From Pseudohongiella sp. (lineage in GTDB: Bacteria; Pseudomonadota; Gammaproteobacteria; Pseudomonadales; Pseudohongiellaceae): a stretch of 64,000 bases of DNA. Under the pieces are notes generated by a model. That model was not told the origin of the DNA. It made no database searches and saw only the letters and a list, made by a program, of their open reading frames with translations. The translations under genes and the position numbers were made by a program. Each line of letters opens with the position of its first letter. Within the stretch, counting starts at the first letter, position 1. Shown one piece after another: positions 59,195-64,000 of this stretch. The stretch lies in NCBI RefSeq assembly GCF_011050365.1, contig NZ_DRFV01000017.1, positions 1-64,000 on the forward strand, read 5' to 3'.

Positions 59195-60283
59195 ATGAAT
59201 CGCGTGTATAACTTTGGTGCCGGCCCGGCCATGCTGCCGACTTCTGTCATGGAGCGAGCGCAACGGGAGTTTCTGGATTACAACGGCATGGGTGCCTCGG
59301 TTATTGAAATCAGTCACCGTAGTAAAGAGTTCGAAGCATTGTTGACGCACACGGATGATCTGATCCGGGAGATTTCCGGGCTGCCTGACGATTTTGAAAT
59401 ACTTTATGTACACGGCAGCGCTCAACTGCAGTTTTCCGCCGTGCCGCATAATCTGCTGGACCTGAACCCGGCGCACAAAGCTGCCTATCTGGAAACCGGC
59501 AACTTTGCCACGCTGGCGCGCAAGGAAGCGTCACGCTTCGGCAACATCACAGTAGCGGCCACCAGTGAAGCCAGCAACTTTGATCGTATCCCGGACTTTG
59601 ATCCCGCGACGCTGGACCCGGATACCTCATACGTACACCTGACCAGCAATAACACGATTTTTGGTACCCGCTGGAACCACTTCCCGGACACCGGCAAGAT
59701 ACCACTGGTGGCAGATATGACCTCCGAACTGCTATCCCGCCAGCTGGACTTCAATAAGTTCGGCCTGATTTTTGCCGGTCTGCAGAAGAACCTGGGGCCG
59801 TCCGGCATGGCGACAGTACTGATTCGCAAAGAGCTGTTGGGCCATGCGCTGCCCAACACACCGAATCTGTTGAACTATGAAACCTATGCCAAGAATCACT
59901 CGATGCCCAACACCATCAACACCTTCGCGGTATACATGATGAACCTGGTGCTGCAGTGGCTGAAAGAGCAAGGTGGCCTGTCCGCCATGGAAGCGCTGAA
60001 TGCACAAAAAGCCAAGCTGATCTACGATGTCATCGACAACAATGATTTCTATATCGGTTCGGCCCACCCCGATCACCGCTCGGAGATGAACGTGTGCTTC
60101 AATCTGCAGGACAGCACACTGGACAAAAAATTTCTGGATGAAGCCCTGGTGCGTGGCCTGTATGCACTGAAAGGTCATCGCCTGGTGGGCGGTATCCGCG
60201 CCTCCATTTATAACGCCATGCCGCTGGCAGGTTGCCAGGCTCTGGTTGACTTCATGCAGGAATTTGCAAAGCAAAACGGATGA
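59195..60283 (+). CDS. serC: Phosphoserine aminotransferase
   Basis: 362 aa class V PLP enzyme for the second step of serine synthesis (and pdxB-linked PLP synthesis). NFGAGPAMLPTSVMERAQ begins it and the PLP lysine is in FAGLQKNLGPSGMA near 198. Overlaps greB by 4 bases. Confidence 0.97.
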   Translation: MNRVYNFGAGPAMLPTSVMERAQREFLDYNGMGASVIEISHRSKEFEALLTHTDDLIREISGLPDDFEILYVHGSAQLQFSAVPHNLLDLNPAHKAAYLETGNFATLARKEASRFGNITVAATSEASNFDRIPDFDPATLDPDTSYVHLTSNNTIFGTRWNHFPDTGKIPLVADMTSELLSRQLDFNKFGLIFAGLQKNLGPSGMATVLIRKELLGHALPNTPNLLNYETYAKNHSMPNTINTFAVYMMNLVLQWLKEQGGLSAMEALNAQKAKLIYDVIDNNDFYIGSAHPDHRSEMNVCFNLQDSTLDKKFLDEALVRGLYALKGHRLVGGIRASIYNAMPLAGCQALVDFMQEFAKQNG

Positions 60284-60786
60284 GTCGTTACCGACCACCG
60301 GCACCGCCCAAATCCAACTACCTGACCGCCGAAGGGGAAACCCGGCTGCGGCAGGAGTTGGATTTTTTGTGGCGCGATGAACGCCCCAAAGTCACGCAGC
60401 AGGTCAGCGAAGCGGCAGCACTGGGGGACCGGTCCGAGAACGCAGAGTATATATACGGCAAAAAACGTCTGCGCGAAATCGATCGCCGCGTGCGTTACCT
60501 GCGCAAGCGTCTGGAAGATGCCACCGTCGTCAGGGCACTGCCCAGCGATATCAATAAAATCTATTTTGGTGCCTGGGTAGAGTTGGAAGACAGCAGTAGC
60601 AACGTCAGTTGGTACAGAATCGTCGGTCCCGACGAAGTCGGCGACAAACCCGGCTATGTCAGCATGGATGCTCCCCTGGGCCGCGCTCTGCTGGGCAAGC
60701 AGGTCGATGACGAGGTTGCCATTGTTTCCCCCGGCGGACGCACTTGCTATTACGTCGCCGCGATCCGGTATACCATGCCGGCATGA
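60280..60786 (+). CDS. greB: Transcript cleavage factor GreB
   Basis: 168 aa. The N-terminal coiled coil contains LGDRSENAEYIYGKKRLRE with acidic tip residues, and the C-terminal FKBP-like domain spans about 85-160. It rescues backtracked RNA polymerase. Overlaps serC and the AraC gene as ATGA. Confidence 0.95.
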   Translation: MSRYRPPAPPKSNYLTAEGETRLRQELDFLWRDERPKVTQQVSEAAALGDRSENAEYIYGKKRLREIDRRVRYLRKRLEDATVVRALPSDINKIYFGAWVELEDSSSNVSWYRIVGPDEVGDKPGYVSMDAPLGRALLGKQVDDEVAIVSPGGRTCYYVAAIRYTMPA

Positions 60787-61799
60787 AACGGATCTGCATC
60801 CTCGCATTCCCCCAGGCGCTGGCCTCCAGCATGGCCATCCCGCTGGAAATGATCAGTGCTGCCGATACCATTTTCCGCCTGCGCCATCAGCAGAGAAAAA
60901 GCACCGTCAAGCTGCAAATAGTCGCCGAAGACAACAACAGCATCACTGTGTCCGGCGGCATGAGCATCAACCCTGGCTGCCGGCTTGCCGACACCGGCAT
61001 CTGCGATCTGATCTTTGTACCGGCGTTATGGGGTAATCCGCGCGCCGCGGTTATGCAACACAGCGCAAGCGTCGCCTGGCTGACGCAACAGTATGCCGCC
61101 GGCGCTACGGTGTGCAGCGTCGGCAGCGGCAGCTACTTCCCGGGAGCAGCCGGGCTATTGGACGGCAAGCCGGCAACCACACACTGGCGCTATTTTGATG
61201 ATTTCGAATCGCGCTACCCGCGCATCAAGCTGCAGCGTAAACGCTTTATCACGCATCAGGACCGACTGTACTGCACCGGCAGTGTGAACGCCGTGCGTGA
61301 TGTCATGCTGCACTTTGTTGAACAGCTCTTCGACAGCAGCACAGCGGACGAAGTGGCGCGACATTTCACGCACGAACTGAAGCGCTCTTATGAGTCACTG
61401 CTGCTCGCCGTTGATCAGCAGGATACTCACCACGATGAGCTGATTATCAAGGTGCAGGAATGGCTGCAGAAACATTATCAACGCGACATCCGGATGCGCG
61501 ACCTGGCGCCGAGGTTTGGACTGAACGCCCGATCGTTCAACCGTCGCTTCCGCCAGGCGGCCAATAAAACACCGGTGGAATACCTGCAGGAAGTGCGCAT
61601 CTATCAGGCGCGTGAACTGCTCAAGCACAGCAATCTCAGCATTGCGGAAATTGCATTTGCTGTCGGATACCAGGATGTCAGTTATTTCACCGGTCTGTTC
61701 AGGCGAATGCACGACGTCACGCCCAATGCATACCGGCGACTGGTAAGGACCAAACTGTTTAATGTGGGAACCCGGCACACTCCGGGGAATGACGGATAG
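60783..61799 (+). CDS. GlxA-type AraC-family regulator with DJ-1/PfpI domain
   Basis: 338 aa from ATG 60783. An amidase-like (DJ-1/PfpI) domain (2-180) is followed by a C-terminal AraC double helix-turn-helix (230-325; MRDLAPRFGLNARSFNRRFR and FAVGYQDVSYFTGLFRR). Members respond to small molecules such as carnitine or glycine betaine. The ligand and targets are not deducible; coupled to greB. Confidence 0.88.
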   Translation: MKRICILAFPQALASSMAIPLEMISAADTIFRLRHQQRKSTVKLQIVAEDNNSITVSGGMSINPGCRLADTGICDLIFVPALWGNPRAAVMQHSASVAWLTQQYAAGATVCSVGSGSYFPGAAGLLDGKPATTHWRYFDDFESRYPRIKLQRKRFITHQDRLYCTGSVNAVRDVMLHFVEQLFDSSTADEVARHFTHELKRSYESLLLAVDQQDTHHDELIIKVQEWLQKHYQRDIRMRDLAPRFGLNARSFNRRFRQAANKTPVEYLQEVRIYQARELLKHSNLSIAEIAFAVGYQDVSYFTGLFRRMHDVTPNAYRRLVRTKLFNVGTRHTPGNDG

Positions 61800-61827
61800 T
61801 CGACGCCATCAGCAAGTCACCCATGAC

Positions 61828-62100
61828 TCAGGCGAGGGGAGTCTGGTGCTTGTCCTTCCACTCGGCATAGGGCATGCCATAGACACGTTCGCGGGCCTGT
61901 TCGTAGTCAATATCCAGGTTCTGCGCCTGGGCTTCAGCGGCGTACCATTTGGCAAGGCAGTTGCGGCAAAAACCGGCGAGATTCATCAGATCTATGTTCT
62001 GTACCTGCTTGTTTTCATCCAGGTGTTTCAGCAGTCGGCGAAATGCGGCCGCATCAAGCGCCATGGCTTGTTGCTCAGAGATTTTTTCGTTATCGGGCAT
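61828..62100 (-). CDS. DUF1244 family protein
   Basis: 90 aa; LDAAAFRRLLKHLDENKQVQ and GFCRNCLAKWYAAEAQ with two Cys match DUF1244, a small conserved proteobacterial family of unknown function. Cytoplasmic. Twelve-base repeats and a G9 tract lie upstream. Confidence 0.88.
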   Translation of the reverse strand: MPDNEKISEQQAMALDAAAFRRLLKHLDENKQVQNIDLMNLAGFCRNCLAKWYAAEAQAQNLDIDYEQARERVYGMPYAEWKDKHQTPLA

Positions 62101-62133
62101 CTGAATACCAGCTCCTGTTTCGGTGGTAGGCTT

Positions 62134-62193
62134 TTTATGTGACTCTTTATGTGACTCTTTCTGTGACTCTTTCAGTGACTCTTTCAGTGACTT
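62134..62193. repeat. Five tandem 12-bp repeats upstream of the DUF1244 gene
   Basis: TTTATGTGACTC-type units at 62134, 62146, 62158, 62170 and 62182, differing at the fourth and fifth bases, just before a run of nine G (62199-62207). The gap to the HPF gene (62101-62301) holds no reading frame I accept. Confidence 0.9.
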
Positions 62194-62198
62194 CGGGT

Positions 62199-62207
62199 GG
62201 GGGGGGG
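62199..62207. repeat. G9 homopolymer tract
   Basis: Nine G in a row on the plus strand after GGGT. It is about 100 bases upstream of the DUF1244 start and about 95 bases downstream of the HPF gene, in the gap between two minus-strand genes; prone to slip. Confidence 0.8.
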
Positions 62208-62301
62208 ACTTTCTGAGGGCTTACTGGGTGACTGCCTGTGCAACCTGGCAGCGGGCCATGACACCCCGCCACCAGGCTGATCAAACGCTCACGTGCTGAC
62301 T

Positions 62302-62721
62302 TCAGCCAACGGCGCTGTTGTACTCAGGCAGGTCATCTTCATCCACAATGCCATCCATACCGTCATCAACAGCATCCGGGTTTTTGTGCAAGGCCTGTGC
62401 GCGGTGCTTCTTGTCGACCGACTTCAACTGGCGTTCGGCAGCATTAAAGGCATCCCGAATCGCGACATACAAATCCTCGTGGGCATGGTTATCATGTTGT
62501 TCCTGGGTTACCACCACCTCTTTGTTCGGTGTGTGCAACTCAAGCGTGACAGAATAAACTTTACCTTTGTGATGGTTGTTATGAGGTGAATCCAGTACCA
62601 CACGACCTCCGATGATATCGCCATTGTATCGGCGCAACTTCTCGACTCGTTTGTTGACGCTTTCGGTCAAGGCATCGGACTGGTCAATGTTGTGAAAAAC
62701 AATCTGAAACTCATTGGACAT
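62302..62721 (-). CDS. Ribosome hibernation factor (HPF/RaiA family)
   Basis: 139 aa. SNEFQIVFHNIDQSDALTESVNKRVEKL begins an S30AE domain (1-105), with HTPNKEVVVTQEQHDNHAHEDLYVAIRDAFNAAERQL. The acidic tail (115-139) is short, so this is a short HPF. It binds the 30S decoding centre in slow growth. The start has AGGAGA upstream. Confidence 0.85.
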   Translation of the reverse strand: MSNEFQIVFHNIDQSDALTESVNKRVEKLRRYNGDIIGGRVVLDSPHNNHHKGKVYSVTLELHTPNKEVVVTQEQHDNHAHEDLYVAIRDAFNAAERQLKSVDKKHRAQALHKNPDAVDDGMDGIVDEDDLPEYNSAVG

Positions 62722-62813
62722 AATAAATTGTCTCCTGATTTGCTTTGTTCATCTGTCATGGGGATGTGAATTCTCGAAACGGCTGACTACCCTCCTCGCC
62801 TGTGCAGGCGTTT

Positions 62814-62837
62814 GTAAAATACAGTGCTATCTGTATT
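62814..62837 (-). terminator. Probable terminator of the mltB-type gene
   Basis: On the minus strand AATACAG (62831-62837) pairs with CTGTATT (62818-62824) around a 6-base loop, followed by a short T run. The stem is AT-rich, so it may be weak. Confidence 0.5.
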
Positions 62838-62843
62838 ACTTAT

Positions 62844-63923
62844 CTAGTAGCTGTCGGCAAGTTTTGCAACCGCCAGCGCATAATTATTGGCACAGTTATA
62901 GGTCAGGATGACGCGAAAGTTCGGATAGGTCATGAAGGCACTGCCTGCTTCGCCATCCGGCAACACGATGGATCCGGGAAAGTCAGCCTGCGGCAGGTCG
63001 GCACCGGCAGCGGTCCGCACGCCGGCCATCTGCCACTCGGCCAACGATCGCTGCACCGTATGCCGACGCAGCACACTGCAGGAGAAACTGGCATCACCCT
63101 GACTCCATTGGTCGGCACGTTCATGATAGTCATCGGGCAGGCTTACTTCGCGCCCCCATCGTTGCCCCGCCTGCCAACCACGCTGGCTCAGGTAGTTGGC
63201 AATCGACGCGAACACATCCGCCTCGCTGGTCCAGATATTGCGCCGACCGTCACCATCATGGTCGACGGCGTAATTCACAAAACTACTGGGCATGAACTGG
63301 CTCTGACCCATTGCTCCAGCCCACGAACCTTTCATGTCAGCGTGATCAATATGCCCTTCCTGCAGGATCTGCAGCGCGGCATGCAGCTCCCGACGAAAAT
63401 ACTCAGCGCGCCGCGGGTCGTAGGCCAGCGTCACCAATGCACGCACTACATCGGTGCCGCCGGTAAAGTTTCCGTAGTTGGTTTCAATGCCCCAGATGGC
63501 AACAATGAAGCGCGCCGGCACACCATATTCGGCGGCTACCCGGGCGAGAACATCGGCATGTCTTGCTATGCGTTCGCGGCCAGTCTGAATACGCCAGTCG
63601 GTGACACGCTTTTCCAGATACTCGTCCAGTGTTTCGACGAATTCCGCCTGATTGCGGTCGTTACTGACGACCTGGGGGATGGGAGTCACTGACACCAGCG
63701 CCTGTTCGATGATGCGCTCCGATATGCCGCGGTCGCGGGCCTCGGCAATGAGTGTCTGCAGCCATTGCTGGAACTCTGCATCGGACTGGGAATCGGACTG
63801 GGCATCCGACTGGGCATCGGACTGAGCGTGTACCTGCATACTTGTGTTCAGATATACCACTGACACCAGTGCCAAAATGACCAGATACCTACCAACTGCA
63901 ACAGCACCCAACGCTTTCAACAT
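62844..63923 (-). CDS. MltB-family lytic murein transglycosylase
   Basis: 359 aa. A signal peptide (about 12-34, ending VHAQ) is followed by a low-complexity QSDA stretch and an SLT_2/MltB domain (55-355). The catalytic Glu lies in VAIWGIETNYGNFTGG near 148, with GSWAGAMGQSQFMPSSF near 200. No lipobox, so a soluble periplasmic enzyme. It cuts glycan with 1,6-anhydro ends. No rodA or rlpA is adjacent. Confidence 0.9.
   Translation of the reverse strand: MLKALGAVAVGRYLVILALVSVVYLNTSMQVHAQSDAQSDAQSDSQSDAEFQQWLQTLIAEARDRGISERIIEQALVSVTPIPQVVSNDRNQAEFVETLDEYLEKRVTDWRIQTGRERIARHADVLARVAAEYGVPARFIVAIWGIETNYGNFTGGTDVVRALVTLAYDPRRAEYFRRELHAALQILQEGHIDHADMKGSWAGAMGQSQFMPSSFVNYAVDHDGDGRRNIWTSEADVFASIANYLSQRGWQAGQRWGREVSLPDDYHERADQWSQGDASFSCSVLRRHTVQRSLAEWQMAGVRTAAGADLPQADFPGSIVLPDGEAGSAFMTYPNFRVILTYNCANNYALAVAKLADSY
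63781..63828. repeat. 12-bp coding tandem repeat in the mltB-type gene
   Basis: Four units TCSGACTGGGMA/GCG at 63781, 63793, 63805 and 63817; on the coding strand each encodes a QSDA/QSDS-type tetrapeptide, just after the signal peptide. The frame is kept by any copy-number change. Confidence 0.9.
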
Positions 63924-64000
63924 GCAATGACAACTCCTGTTCTGACACAGTCCCTGACGGGACCGCTACACGGACGCTCAACCAGCAATTCAATATTGGC

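Overview
The window is a dense chromosomal segment of a free-living, Gram-negative gammaproteobacterium. It shows LPS and outer-membrane assembly genes (lptE, bamD, gmhA), type IV pilus minor pilins, rlpA/dacA/PBP2, the ybeZ-ybeY-corC-leuS-lptE-holA block and the lipB-to-proA block. Gene neighbourhoods resemble Pseudomonas and the marine Cellvibrionales/Pseudohongiella-like lineages, but genus cannot be fixed from sequence alone. Base composition and codon use look even throughout. I see no insertion sequence, prophage, CRISPR array or complete RNA gene.

Layout. 1-230: two outward-facing promoters of the stable-RNA kind, probably for an rRNA operon beyond the left edge. 229-8002: msrQ-msrP, pssA, then ilvY/ilvC (divergent) facing ilvI-ilvH, with a strong terminator and a 185-bp imperfect palindrome between ilvC and ilvH. 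8003-14716: a 440-bp gap with 19-bp tandem repeats, then clpB, pgeF, rluD (minus) divergent from bamD, and gmhA. 14759-20265: nadE, thiO and a minor-pilin set (fimT against pilV-pilW-pilX). 20477-30437: a TauE-type exporter, a PepSY/response-regulator/sensor-kinase operon, a glycine-zipper envelope protein, a membrane-tethered cold-shock protein, slyX, an acyl-CoA desaturase with a TlpA-like thioredoxin, srkA, and a MocR-type aspartate aminotransferase. 30576-39384: a DUF1820 gene, then miaB-phoH-ybeY-corC-leuS-lptE-holA (tRNA modification, ribosome maturation, metal efflux, LPS assembly, DNA clamp loading) and a DUF4404 gene. 39527-45041: a GNAT-like acyltransferase plus an ICMT-type methyltransferase, divergent from a six-helix membrane class III nucleotide cyclase, followed by an ectoine-type aspartokinase and a class V aminotransferase. 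45085-55467: a sodium symporter, a cyclophilin, lipB, ybeD, dacA, rlpA, mrdA, rlmH, rsfS, nadD and proA, all on the minus strand. 55564-63923: a DUF523/DUF1722 protein, a GIY-YIG protein, an MBL-fold hydrolase, serA-serC-greB-glxA-type regulator on plus, then DUF1244, an HPF-type ribosome factor and an MltB-type transglycosylase.

The core is housekeeping: branched-chain amino acid synthesis, serine and proline synthesis, NAD synthesis, lipoylation, cell-wall elongation, ribosome maturation and protein repair or disaggregation. The most interesting part is 39.5-42.3 kb, where the acyltransferase, the carboxyl-methyltransferase and a membrane cyclase that keeps its catalytic residues look like a make-and-sense signalling module. 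Secondary points are the apparent replacement of ilvC by an ilvY-class II ilvC pair inside a conserved neighbourhood, a mrdA-rlpA junction lacking rodA, and six short tandem repeats sitting at gene starts or in the N-terminal coding sequence.
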